NCBI GenBank assembly: GCA_022606425.2
Contig: JAHDVF020000509.1
Location: 620,001-684,000 of the forward strand
Direction of reading: 5' to 3'
DNA length: 64,000 bases
Source of the DNA: Lepidostoma basale
Taxonomy: Eukaryota; Arthropoda; Insecta; Trichoptera; Lepidostomatidae
A model generated the notes under the pieces. It was not told the origin of the DNA, ran no database searches, and was given only the letters and a program-made list of their open reading frames with translations. Of this stretch, positions 1 through 10,721 are shown piece after piece. The first letter of the stretch is position 1. Each line of letters starts with the position of its first letter. The translations under genes were made by a program, and so were the position numbers.

Positions 1-548
1 CTGTATGGAGTTTTACATCATTGTTTAAGAAACAATTAATCAGAAAAAATACAAGTTTTTATACCATATTCAAGTTTTTTATAAGAAAAAAAAGCATGCA
101 TTATAAATAAATTTAAATGTCTATTGTCATATCACTGTAGATTTTTTTTGTTTTTGCATTTTCACAAAAATAAATAAATCATGTTTATATGATTCCTCTA
201 AATAAAAAGTATAACTTTATTACCAAATCAATTTCATTATATTACTAATCGAGGCTGGGTCATAATTCTGGGAAATTATTACATGCAATAATTTTTTTTT
301 AATAAATCTCTGTTTTTTTAATAACTAAATTCACTTAAGTCGTTATTACGACAGCGACCTGCTTCACCAGATGCTGTTGAAATGTAATAAAAAGTGGAAT
401 TAGTTATTAAAAAAACATCGTTTTATTTCATTATTATTTAAAATAACTCTCCATCAATAGAATTCAGTAATATCATTAGATAACATAAATATAATTGTAG
501 TTCACCGATAAGTACAATAACCTTTACCAGTTACTAGTTGGCAACAAA

Positions 549-1124
549 GTGAATGGTGCACTTAAAGTTGTCATCGCAAACAAAAACCTATCCAAAAAAG
601 CTAGAATGGCAGTGCACAATGGTGTTCTTCTACCGACTCTTATGTATGGAAGCGAAGCATGGAACTGGCAAAAGAAGGATGAAAGTAGAATAAATGCAGT
701 AGAAATGAGATCTCTTAGACGAATGTGTGGATACTCTGTGTATGATAGAGTGTCGAATGAAAATATAAGAAGTGAATGCGGTGCGAATGATGGTGTCATG
801 AACAAAATAATGAAAGGATCATTAAGATGGTTTGGACATATGGAAAGAATGAATGAAGAAAGAATGGTAAAAATATTGTATGTTAATGATGTAAATGGAA
901 CCAGAAATAGAGGAAGACCGAGGAAAACGTGGCACGATCAAATAAATCAAATATTGAATGTAGGCCATGTGAGGAGTCAGAGAAATCGACGCGCGTGCAT
1001 GACACGATGTATGGATGTTGAGGAAGCGAGAGAAATATGTCAGGAAAGAAAAGTGTGGCAGTCCATTCTTTCTGCCTACCCCTTCGGGGAGACGGCGTGA
1101 TGGTTAGTTAGTTAGTTAGTTAGT
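549..1124 (+). mobile_element. non-LTR retrotransposon 3' end, TTAG-tail family, best-preserved copy
   Basis: An intact frame of 183 codons covers the region after the reverse transcriptase fingers/palm: LMYGSEAWNWQKKDESRINA, LRWFGHMERMNEERMV, RGRPRKTWHDQINQIL and the C-terminal SAYPFGETA stop. It is 5' truncated and ends in a (TTAG)n tail at 1101-1124. This is the C-terminal module common in insect RTE/R1-like LINEs; the exact clade is not resolved. Confidence 0.85.
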
Positions 1125-1129
1125 TTTGT

Positions 1130-2020
1130 TACTTTTTAATCTCTACTAAGCTTATCGCTTTCTTTCTATTTAAATTTATATTCACATATATAACTTTGGT
1201 TCTATTTTAAGTTGTTTTATTACCTCAAGAAAGAACGAAACTGGTAAAATTTAAGTTTAAAAAAAAGAATAATAGCATAATAATGAAAATACTTTCATCG
1301 AATAAAACAGTTTAATTCTGTTGCTTAACTACACTAAATCATAACTTTACCGATTGATCTAAATCCCATATCTTCCTTAATAAAATAGCGTATGAATATA
1401 TGTTACGAAGTTATCGCAGATCTTATTTCTAACTACGTATTCTATCTGCTCATTCGTTTATCTAGCAAACAGTTTTTTTAGAAACGGTATCAAAGACCAC
1501 TAATTTCATTAAACATTTTTTTATGTCTGGGCTGTATAATACAGCTATTCAATACCAAAATTAAGTTATGTTATATTTATTATTATCATTATGTGTTTGT
1601 ATTTCTTCCCAAAATTCTAGTGAAAACCTTGATTCCTTTAAAATATTTATACTCGTATTGTTCTTTGAAATTTTGTGGTAGAATTTCATTGTAAATAAAA
1701 TTGAAATAGACAGGAACATCAGTAGATTTAAACTAAATATACATTTTAAAAAGATTTTTTTCGTTTTTTTTATTCCTCTAAATTGTTTCATATTCTTGAG
1801 CCTATCAAAAAGGACTAGTAATTATTAAATAAATGCCTATCAAATGCTCATTTACATATCTGCTAATAATTAGAAAAATATACTTGCTTCCTAATACAGA
1901 ATACAAGGATTTCATGAGAGAGAAGTTACTTTACCTGGTTGTGTAAAAGCCACGAGAAATAGAATGTTGTTTATTCTCATTCAGCGTGTATACTTCACAA
2001 CCAATATACAAATTTAATTC
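1130..2020. other. AT-rich intronic sequence, nothing recognised
   Basis: No coding frame, repeat family or RNA is recognised. A PLE-type repeat begins at about 2020. Confidence 0.5.
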
Positions 2021-2318
2021 AATAGTCCAATGTTTTGGCCGAAACACTATGACTCTTTAACATTATAAAATGTTAAATTAAAAAACTTTGTTGTATGTAT
2101 CACAATTGTATTTTTATTTTTCGCAACAGCTGTTTTGTCAACCTGTATTGACAGTTTAACAGTTTTTTTTTAATTAAACAGTTTATAAATTTAATTCAAT
2201 TGTAAAATCTTAAGCTATATTTAAAATAACTTAAGTAAAACTTCCGTTAGCAAAATTAACATATCATAAATAATATTTTTTATAGTTTTGTCTTGCTTAT
2301 AAACGACTGCCATACCTA

Positions 2319-2460
2319 TCCGGGTTTTATTCCCGGCGATGGCAGTGTGATTGTTACACTGTATTTTGTCCGGTGTACAATTCACGTAACAATAAAATGG
2401 CGATAGACTAGCTATCTATCACGTGTCATAAAAATCGATGTGATAGCTATAAACTTAACA
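2319..2460 (+). mobile_element. tRNA-derived SINE fragment, same family
   Basis: CCGGGTTTTATTCCCGGCGA (decayed B box), then GGCAGTGTGATTGTTACACT and ATGGCGATAGACTAGCTATC. Confidence 0.72.
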
Positions 2461-2738
2461 TCGATTTGTAATGATATAAAGAGCGATTCAACAAAATAAT
2501 AATATTGCTTTTATAGCATTTTTTATTTATATCGACAGTGAACGATTTCACCTGACTTGCTGGTATCAACGAATTGGTCAACAACCTCTCCTTGATTGAA
2601 TTCTTGAGACTAGACATTTTTGCTTACATAGGGGATGCCTAGAGTTAATATAAATAAATAATAAATAACTTTCCATTCCTATTAATTATTTCATGTGGAG
2701 TTTTACAGCATTGATCAAAAAACAATAAATAAAATAAT

Positions 2739-3125
2739 TTATATCTTAAAATATGATGTTATTGCAAACGAACTGGAATCTTTTTCTTCTTTAACAGCCG
2801 TTGTCGTCCACTGCTGGACATAGGCCTCCCCCATACTTCTCCATGTATGACATGTCATACGGAGGGTGGTTGGCATTACAACGCCACGTTTGCCAGACGG
2901 GTTGGCGAGGTGTCCTTCCACGTTAGCCTATGCATCAATATTATCCACCGAGGTTATTCACACTCGATCTCTAACATTTCGCATAGTTTCCAGGGCAGAC
3001 AAAAGTCGAGGAGGTGTGGATAGGTACTTGGGATCAGATTAATCCTCCAGCGTAGCATGGCCATCACCACGGTGATGGCCATGCACCGCTCGAAGAGTCT
3101 AATCCCCCTTACTCCCTGGAACTGG
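2739..3125 (-). mobile_element. LINE C-terminal fragment with EAYVQQWT end
   Basis: The - strand reads MGEAYVQQWTTTAVKEEKDS, the widespread end of insect RTE/jockey-like reverse transcriptases (GxxYVQQWT). DTSPTRLANVA-like codons lie further upstream. A 30-bp palindrome at 3055-3084 is embedded. Confidence 0.65.
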
Positions 3126-3129
3126 AATA

Positions 3130-4080
3130 AATGCCTGTAACGTTAGTGATTTTTTTAAATAAATAAATGAAATAAAATAAAAGATAGTGAAGAAATTGCA
3201 GGTTATTCTAGTATCTACATAATATATTATATCTAAGAAGGGTGTGTATCAAATCAATACATTAACTATTTGGTTGCGTCAAATATAATATAATCTCTTC
3301 CCTTTTCTAATCACGCAATGTGTCCATATTGATGACTTAGATTCTCCATATTGTATTTGACAAATTACATATATCTCTTACAGACACACACATCACACCG
3401 TATACCCTGTCATTATTCACACGAAGTGAATCTGTGGACTCAATTATTCACCGAGACATTAAGCTGTTACATTAACACGGATTTTGCTATTTAAACGCCA
3501 TTATTGCGTTTGATGAATTGTTTCGGCTTGGAAAATAGAACAGATCTTCAATCAAAACTTTATTTATTTCTAACTAACTAAATCACAGCGCAAGTTACAA
3601 GTTTCTGCGGACTCTTTCCAGCCCATTCAAAACTAAATTTAATAAATAATGTTGCTCGCTAAGATTACGTCCAAAGAGTTAGGAATTTATTTACGTTTGA
3701 GAATACATAGCTGAAGTTTATGTTTATACATTACATTTATCATTAAATACAGTTTCTTAAGTATCAGTTCATATTTATAGTTATAACTCAAAGACAGAAA
3801 ACAAAACTAAATTGTCAATACAACTTACAAAAAGATAAAATCACTCTCACAAGAAGAGAAGAGATAAACCGCTAATCTTGTAGAAACGAGTTTTGTAACT
3901 CATTTTCTACAACTAGCTTACTTTTTCTCTGTGAAATAGGTAAGTACTTGCTATATTATATTTGAGTATGATTTTTTTTGGAACAACATATTTTTTACCA
4001 CACTTCCCAACGTTTTTTCTTTTATGTTTCTTGAACATTGCTTATCTCCATATTAAATGAAGAATTTTTATGTATTAAAA
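3130..4080. other. AT-rich intronic sequence, nothing recognised
   Basis: I see no gene or repeat here; it ends at the PLE terminal repeat around 4050. Confidence 0.5.
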
Positions 4081-4110
4081 CACTATTTTTTTTCACCTTT
4101 GAGTTTATTT

Positions 4111-4152
4111 TTCTCGACATGTTTCGAATGCTTACCTTCATCATCGGGAGAA
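4111..4152 (-). ncRNA. hammerhead-like motif
   Basis: On the - strand a perfect 5-bp stem I (TTCTC/GAGAA) encloses CCGATGA (one change from CUGANGA), stem II GAA/TTC, GAAAC, loop AT and GTC. Confidence 0.65.
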
Positions 4153-5119
4153 CGATATAAACTAACCAAAATTATTGCAAACAGAGTGCAAGAACCTGGA
4201 ATTATATATAGCATGTGTTAACTTGGCTAGTACTAGGGAGATAAAATAATTTAAACTATCGGCGTGGGTACAATCCGTTTTACTTTGTTGATTTTATAAT
4301 TTGTTTATTTTTAAATTGTATTAATGTGTGTTTTATATAATTTTAATGTGTTTTTTACTAATTTAAGGTGTGCTTTATATAATATTTACTTCTGATTTTA
4401 TTTAATTATAAAGAGATGTGAGGCCGCGCGGGAGATATACTCGTATAAGGTTAAAATAATAGATTAAATGTGGTCTGTCACCCTTTTGATTGATGACAAG
4501 AAAAGGCTTAATTAAATTAACGTAAGTCCCGAACGGGCAAGGAACAGGCCTAGATAGTTAAGCGAGACTGACAAAAGGGCGTCGCTGCGTCCTATAACAG
4601 TCTCGGGTGGTGGTGAGAACCTTATTTATATTTTTAAATCTAATTTGTTTTCCTTTTTTGAGGCGACGGCACCAATCGTCCAATCGTCCAATATTGTCCA
4701 TTCAACTGGGTGAAGCACGTGCGTTAATTCACAGTATAAATATTTTATATAATAACGTAGGTTATTCCTTATAATGATTTCTTGGTAAAACCATGTGACA
4801 CTCGCGGTTATTAATGTCTTTTTAGCTGAAGTCGATTAATTTTGGTGGTGATTTTAATGTAATTCGGTGTGAGGTTGTTCTTCTTGCAGCACTGGTTGAA
4901 ATATTGTTTAAGAGATATGAGATTTTGCCTTATAAGCCGTATTGCCATTATTAAGTTAAGATAAACTTAAGGCGTTAACACTGTGTAATTCCGTAATAAC
5001 GAATTATTATGAATTAAAACACTGTTTTTTCCACTTTTGAGTTTATTTTTCTTGACATATTTCGAAGACTTACACCTTCATCATAAACGTATAAACGTAT
5101 AAACGTAAACGTTATGTCG

Positions 5120-5163
5120 TTCTCCCGATGATGAAGGTGTAAGCTTTCGAAACATGTCGAGAA
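5120..5163 (+). ncRNA. hammerhead-like motif, same family as 4111-4152
   Basis: Stem I TTCTC (5120-5124) pairs with GAGAA (5159-5163). Between them are CCGATGA, stem II GAAGG/CTTTC, GAAAC (5149-5153), AT and GTC (5156-5158). The repeat is broken just downstream by the element at 5174-5510. Confidence 0.68.
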
Positions 5164-5173
5164 AAATAAACTC

Positions 5174-5510
5174 TAACTAACTAACTAACTAACCATCACG
5201 CCGTCTCCCCGAAAGGGTAGGCAGAAAGAATGAACTGTAACACTTTAACGATGCGGCACTTCATCCTTCTCTTTTCGCCCCGCAGGAGACGCGGTGTGAT
5301 GGGTTGCGAACCCCATCGCCACCAATTGGCATCTCTCGCGCACACTTCGATCGTAAAACATCCACAAAATAAATCTATAACAAATATTTTAAAATACAAT
5401 GATATAAAATAAAATAAAATAACACAATTAAAATTATTTAACACAAAATGTTCTTTTTAGATGGTGCAAATATTGTCTATTTAATTTATGTTTCATGTAT
5501 CCACCGTTTT
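5174..5510 (-). mobile_element. non-autonomous element sharing the TTAG-tail LINE 3' end
   Basis: On the + strand it opens with TAAC repeats and CATCACGCCGTCTCCCCGAA, then runs into sequence unrelated to the LINE (ATGGGTTGCGAACCCCATCG, TCGATCGTAAAACATCCAC) and ends ATGTATCCACCGTTTT. AAATAAACTC at 5164-5173 and AAATAATCTC at 5511-5520 flank it as a 10-bp target duplication. It interrupts a PLE terminal repeat. Confidence 0.8.
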
Positions 5511-5877
5511 AAATAATCTCAAAAGTGGAAAAAACAGTGTTTTAATTCATAAAAATTCTTCATTATGGAATAACAGAGTGTTAACGCCTTAAGTTTATCT
5601 AAAAGCATATTAAATGTATTTGAATTAAAACGTCTGTTCAATCATGTTTTATTGAAATTTCATGAATCATCTTGCTAATGAATAGTCAAACTATTGTCCA
5701 TTACTATCAGGTTACCAACCCACGTCAGGCACTCCACCCTGATGGAACTGATCAAATCTGGTTCACTTAAGTATCACAACACCTATTGTATCAACTACGT
5801 CAACCATTATTATCTCTCACGGAGCCATGTACTAGGTTTCAGAAGCATATATCAGGGCTGGCTTTATCACTGTTTTA

Positions 5878-5990
5878 ATGTGACTCCTCACGTGGCCAAC
5901 ATTTAATATTTGATTGAAATGATCACGCCAAGTTTTCTACGATCTTTCTCTATTTCTGGTTCCGTTTTCGTCGTTTACATGTACTTTTTT
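5878..5990 (-). mobile_element. internal TTAG-tail LINE fragment
   Basis: GACTCCTCACGTGGCCAAC and GATCACGCCAAGTTTTCTAC are the reverse complement of the HVRS and KTWHDQ codons of the family. No frame is intact. Confidence 0.65.
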
Positions 5991-6069
5991 AAATCATCAT
6001 TTCTTTAAAACACATTCATATAATAATTTATAGTCCCTCGGTGTAATGTCTTAAGAGTTGTTTTTTTTC

Positions 6070-6300
6070 CTTGTATACAAGAGGTTGTTTTGAACCCAAT
6101 TACTGTATACAATTTATTTTAGCTATTATATTGATTCTCGTGACTTTGATAGGTAGCCAATCTATCGCTATGTTATTGTCACGTGAATTCTTCATCAGAC
6201 CAAAGACAGTTTGACAATCACACTGCCATTGCCGGGAATCGAACCCGGGACCTTCGTTATAGAAGTCAGAGCTCTTATCACTCTGGCACAAAGGTCGACA
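6070..6300 (-). mobile_element. tRNA-derived SINE, most complete copy
   Basis: The - strand begins with a tRNA-like head: GTGCCAGAGTGATAAGAGCT (A box region) and GGTCCCGGGTTCGATTCCCG (B box), and continues GGCAATGGCAGTGTGATTGT. The unrelated body runs to GGGTTCAAAACAACCTCTTG. No proper acceptor stem can be formed, so it is not a functional tRNA gene. Confidence 0.78.
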
Positions 6301-6349
6301 GTTGCTTCCTCTTCGCGTTTGCTATACAGAAAAATTAAAAGACCACGCT

Positions 6350-6760
6350 ATATGAAACGCTGATTTGACCAGTTCTAACAGAATTCTGATTGATGAAATA
6401 AAATTGAACTACTCGGACCCATTAAGGATGGTCAGATGTGGAAAAAGAAATACAACACAGAGCTCTACGATCTACACAAGGATGTCAACGTGGTCAAGTT
6501 TAAAAAGATCAACTGACTGCGTTCGCTAGTACACTTGCACCTAATGGGGGATCTGGAGCTCCACAAAAGAGTGCTGTTTGATAATCCAGTAGGGCGAAGA
6601 AGCGTCGGCAGTTCGATACTGCGATGGTTGGATGGTAACGTGGAAGACTGTCGGGTCCTGGAGCAGCAAGACTGGGAGGTGGCAGCCAGGGACAGAACGA
6701 GATGGAGACGTTTTTTGAAGGAGGCTAAGACCCACCAAGGGTTGTAACGCCGAATAAGAA
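6350..6760 (+). mobile_element. LINE C-terminal fragment
   Basis: The frame LVHLHLMGDLELHKRVLFDN, then RWLDGNVEDCRVLEQQDWEV and RDRTRWRRFLKEAKTHQGL, has the RW-D-(x)n-DRxRWRxFLxEA pattern that closes many non-LTR retrotransposon ORFs. Upstream frames are broken. Confidence 0.65.
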
Positions 6761-8301
6761 GTAGATTCCTTTTCTAAATAATCTGGAGAATGATTTCCAG
6801 AGTGGTTTCCCCTTGCGTTCTCAGGAGGTTTTTCTGTTAGAGTTGTATTTTCTTAACTGGGCGAATCGTTTATTCTCTATTTGCTATGACAATGATGGTA
6901 ATATTAGTGGTCACATTGCCCGGGTAGAGAGAGACCACTCGTGGTAGATAAACAGTTGGACTTGACAGTAGTGTTGCTTGGAAAATGGTTCATCACGACA
7001 TATTATAAAGGCATATATACCGACAGAGCATACTCCATTATAGACCTACTATTGAAGTGAATCTCTCGCGATAATGGCCCTATAAAAATCATCATAATCA
7101 TCGTCATCCGTCAGAAGCCAATATAATAATTTTGTGTCAAGAGATCCTAAGGTGTACATACCATAAATAAAAATATGTATTTCTTCTCTAATATATTCGC
7201 CTTCACTTTGTGTCGTGGGTTCATATTTCATAAATGTAAATGTACTTCGGTGTTCACCACACTGTATTACACTTTTTACAGACATGTTTCGGTTGTGACT
7301 AAACGTTTTTCTATTTACATTTTATTTAAACCTTAATTTTTTAAATCGATAAGAGTTGGGTCACAGCCGAAACATGCTGTAAAAAGTGCATTAAAGTGTA
7401 AGAAACAAGTGCAGTTATATTTATTCAAATTTAAAAAAAAAATTATTTGAAATGCTATGGAGAAGTTTTTCAATTTTTTTAGGAATTAAGAAGCTTTTTT
7501 TCCACTTATCAATTTTTTTTCTTGACATGTTAAGAAGGTTTTGAAGATTTTATACGTTGAAATAAGAAGCTTTCCAAGTTTTTATAACATATACTTTTAT
7601 TCGTTTTTACAAGAAACCATTTTACATTTTCGAAACTTTAACAATACGATAAATAGGCATAATTTGTTAATACCTTCCCACATAAGATTATTTCTTCCAA
7701 CAAGCTCTTTGTTAACTCTATAAAACATTACCAGACTACTTACTATAACAAATAATTTTAACAGGCAAACATTTTGCGTCCATTCAGATTTCCTATTTCT
7801 TTTATGTGTCCCTCAAAAGTGTTGTGAAAACTGCTTAGCGATACTAACAGAAGACAAATATTATTTCACCCGCTTCGAGTAAACACTTACTATTCAATTT
7901 AAATCTTGTTTCCCCAACAGTTCCATTTGATTCTACAAGATAAAACACTTAAATTGTTATGATTTAACCAACAATTCGCACCGCCCGCGTGATTATTGCT
8001 CGTTAAACCAGCTGATTGTTTCTCTGGAGCTTAACAAACATATTATTATTTCATATAAAACAGTTTATTATGATGGTGCGCAGTAGAAATAAAGATTAAA
8101 GCAACGCTAAATAAATGCGTCTGTATGAATCATTTCATAAATGGCTTACATGAAAAAACAAGAGCTAGAATATGTTTAAATGACCAAACAACTAATTTCT
8201 TCTATATACGCCATACTTTGTGTTGTTATGATAGTTTATATCTATTATTCATTTTTTATACACTTTGTATAGGTATACAACACTTTTATTCAAAAAAAAA
8301 T

Positions 8302-8345
8302 TGTATAGACATGTTTCGGGGACAAACAGTCCTTCTTCAGTAAAG
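8302..8345 (-). ncRNA. hammerhead-like motif
   Basis: On the - strand: CTGAAGA (8340-8334), stem II GGAC/GTCC, GAAAC, AT and GTC (8310-8308), with a partial AU-rich stem I. Confidence 0.65.
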
Positions 8346-8401
8346 ATACATGAGATCATATAAACAACAACAATTTTATAATATTTTTATAAATATGTAT
8401 C

Positions 8402-8442
8402 TTTACTGAAGATGGACTGTTTGTCCGAAACAAGTCTATATA
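8402..8442 (+). ncRNA. hammerhead-like motif, inverted partner of 8302-8345
   Basis: CTGAAGA (8406-8412), T, stem II GGAC/GTCC with a TGTTT loop, GAAAC (8427-8431), AA, GTC (8434-8436). The flanks match the repeat behind the PLE endonuclease at 53123-53735. Confidence 0.68.
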
Positions 8443-8624
8443 ATTTTATATTTTTAATGAAAGTGTTGTACATACAAAGTGTACAAAAAAGAAAAATAGA
8501 AATAAAACAACTAATTAGTACGAAAGAAATCGTATGTTTTCTAGTGATTTAAAAATGAAATCAAACATATGATATAAATAAATAAAAACTTTGTTTTTAA
8601 CCACGGTATGGTTATTATAATTGA

Positions 8625-8664
8625 TGTCAACTAGTTTCGCTTGGATCCAAGTTTCATCAGGGCA
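8625..8664 (-). ncRNA. hammerhead-like motif, inverted partner of 8707-8746
   Basis: On the - strand: stem I TGCC with GACA (one mismatch), CTGATGA, stem II CTTGG/CCAAG, GAAAC, loop TA, GTT. The two motifs point outward from a centre near 8685. Confidence 0.7.
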
Positions 8665-8706
8665 GTATAACAACTTTTAACTCAACTCAATAAAAAGTTG
8701 TTATAC

Positions 8707-8746
8707 TGCCCTGATGAAGCTTGGGCCCAAGCGAAACTAGTTGGCA
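8707..8746 (+). ncRNA. hammerhead ribozyme-like motif (type I), best copy
   Basis: Stem I TGCC (8707-8710) pairs with GGCA (8743-8746). The core is CTGATGA (8711-8717). Stem II GCTTGG pairs with CCAAGC around a GC loop. GAAA (8733-8736) follows, then a 2-bp stem III (AC with GT, loop TA) and cleavage triplet GTT (8740-8742). One extra A lies between the core and stem II. It sits in a PLE-type terminal repeat. Confidence 0.75.
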
Positions 8747-9219
8747 TCAATACAAATGACCGAACCGTGATTAAACACATGTTTTTTAATGTCTAACCAC
8801 AAAGTGAGTGCTTCATATGATTTTTTTTAATTAAACACTTGTTCACTTAGTATTAACCACTTTATATGAGTTAGTAGCGCCAACCGGTTTCACTCTGTAG
8901 CGAGCTTCCTTATGGCTATACTCAAACTAAACTAAAATTAAAAAGATAGTTAGAAAGTAGAACAGGAGAAGGGGGGTTTTCCATCTTAGAAAGAGAAAGG
9001 AATATGTAATTAATTAATTAATCTACAATCAGAAGAAGAAGAAATGAAAAAGTGTTTAATTTTATGTTAAAATATGTCAAACCACCAAGTAATGGCTTCG
9101 TATCAAAGTTTTAGTGGTTTTATTACATTTTATGTGAATGACATGTTTCGCCTGTCTAAGGTATTATCATATGTCCAAAACTAACTAACAAACCAACACG
9201 CCGTTTCCCCAGAGAGAGG

Positions 9220-9505
9220 AAGAAAGATTCAACCGCCATACTACCACATTGCACACTCGTCGTGGTGGGTTGCGAACGCCACTCATCGCCACCAATAGGC
9301 TTTTCCCGCGCATACCTCGATCGTCCAACATCCACAAAATAAGTCTAAAACACATAATATATAATACAATGATATAAAATCAAATAACAAAATAAAAATA
9401 ATTTAACACATAATGTTCTTTTAGATAGTGCGCATGTTGTCGGCTGGGCGATCCGGACTTTTGTGTTTATTTAATTTATATTCCACGTATCTACTGTTTT
9501 TTTAA
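9220..9505 (-). mobile_element. second copy of the TTAG-tail non-autonomous element
   Basis: It shares the body of the copy at 5174-5510 (TTGCGAACGCCACTCATCGC, TCGATCGTCCAACATCCAC, ATAATGTTCTTTTAGATAG) and adds TCGGCTGGGCGATCCGGAC near the head. The tail end begins at about 9184 (AACTAACTAAC). Confidence 0.75.
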
Positions 9506-10094
9506 TTTAATGTAATTAGGCACTTAAAACAATCCAACGCCAGCAAGAATTTTAAAATATTATCATTCAATTTGTGTATAATTGGTCAATTAGTAGTTAA
9601 TTTTTCAAATGTGAAAATTCATTTTCATTTTTATAATATGGACGGAAAACCTTTCTGAACAGAACGATTCAAATATTTCTGTTACGAAAGCTTTTAAAGT
9701 TATATAGCGACGATTTAAGGATTGTCATGATTGAATGTCGGTGTATTCTGTAGATTAGAAAACTAACGTCAACAAAATCCTGGTGAAAGAGCCTTTGAAA
9801 TACATTTGAGTTTAACGTAAGTGAATTCGAGTCGGTGAACACATTTCCAGTCTGAATTATCGTATCGTAGAATAAGTATTCTACTTAGAAAACGGTAGAA
9901 ACCGCAAGCTTCTTAATTAGCAGAACAAGCATTCAAATAAGCTTTCCTGCCATTTAAAACAAACTAACTCAAATAAATTTGCTTCTGAAATCCACAAATG
10001 AAAATTGATACACAAGGTAAAATATATATATATAATACGAATATTAACGTTTGTTTTCTAGTAGATTTAAAATAAGCTATTTTGAGTTAGTTGG

Positions 10095-10132
10095 GCCAAC
10101 CGGTTTCACTCTGTAGGGAGTTTCTTCAGGGC
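10095..10132 (-). ncRNA. hammerhead-like motif, another PLE repeat family
   Basis: On the - strand: stem I GCC/GGC, CTGAAGA, A, stem II ACTC/GAGT, GAAAC, loop CG, GTT. Decayed relatives are at about 8893-8930 and 26206-26243. Confidence 0.68.
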
Positions 10133-10614
10133 TATACACTAACGAAACTAAAATTAATTATAGAGTTACAAAGAGTAGTGGGAAGAGGGAGGGTATACGT
10201 ATTAGAAAGAGAAGGGTATATATAATTAAAATACTTAATATTTTTTTGTGAAGGTATACTTACCTTCACAAAAAAAAAATTGTAATCATTCTGGTCAATT
10301 CTTTGGCATATAGATAGGAGTGATATCTCCAGTCGGCTTCTAAACAATGCGCTAATGGCGATAGCCAATAGAAATTTTCAAAAAGAATAATGTAAAATAT
10401 TTTCGTAATATATATTTCTTTCTAGAGCTTAAGCCTTTTAAATATTCAATAGATGTATAATTTATGTATTGAATATTTAAATCTTCAAATCTTTTACATT
10501 TTAATTATCATGTTTACGAATGACGTTGCCAAAATAATATAATCCTTTGGCCTCCTCTCTTTTTTTTGTTTTTTCTGCAACCCTGATGACACCAAACATC
10601 TTAAGTCAATAACT

Positions 10615-10721
10615 GTCAACTGCATTGATGCCATATACAGCGCCCTTGAGATGAGTAATTCATAAAAATGGCGCTCTATAAATTATCCAATTTATTATTA
10701 TATATTATTATTATATCCAAA
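10615..10721 (+). mobile_element. second L2-like LINE 3' UTR remnant with ATT tail
   Basis: AGCGCCCTTGAGATGAG and ATGGCGCTCTATAAATTA followed by an ATT-rich tail repeat the 3' UTR of the copy that starts immediately after it, so two insertions lie head to tail. Confidence 0.75.

Larger units (their letters stand above)
8210..8510. repeat. palindromic pair of PLE terminal repeats
   Basis: Two copies of one terminal repeat face each other (ACACTTTGTATAGGTATAC on the left, reversed on the right near 8465-8490), each carrying a hammerhead-like motif. Confidence 0.75.
8577..8800. repeat. palindromic pair of PLE terminal repeats
   Basis: CCACGGTATGG and GATGTCAACTAGTTTCGC on the left are inverted on the right (GCGAAACTAGTTGGCATC, CGAACCGTG). 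CACAAAGTGAGTGCTTCAT follows, and related text recurs at 9083, 23830, 26733 and 62293. Confidence 0.72.

Noticed and set aside
1101..1124. TTAG repeats resembling insect telomeric DNA
   Set aside because: The unit is four bases (TTAG), not the insect telomeric TTAGG, and it always follows the same LINE or SINE 3' end. It is a retrotransposon tail.
6225..6300. Possible tRNA gene on the - strand
   Set aside because: A and B boxes are present but no acceptor stem pairs, and the sequence continues into a body repeated elsewhere. It is a SINE.
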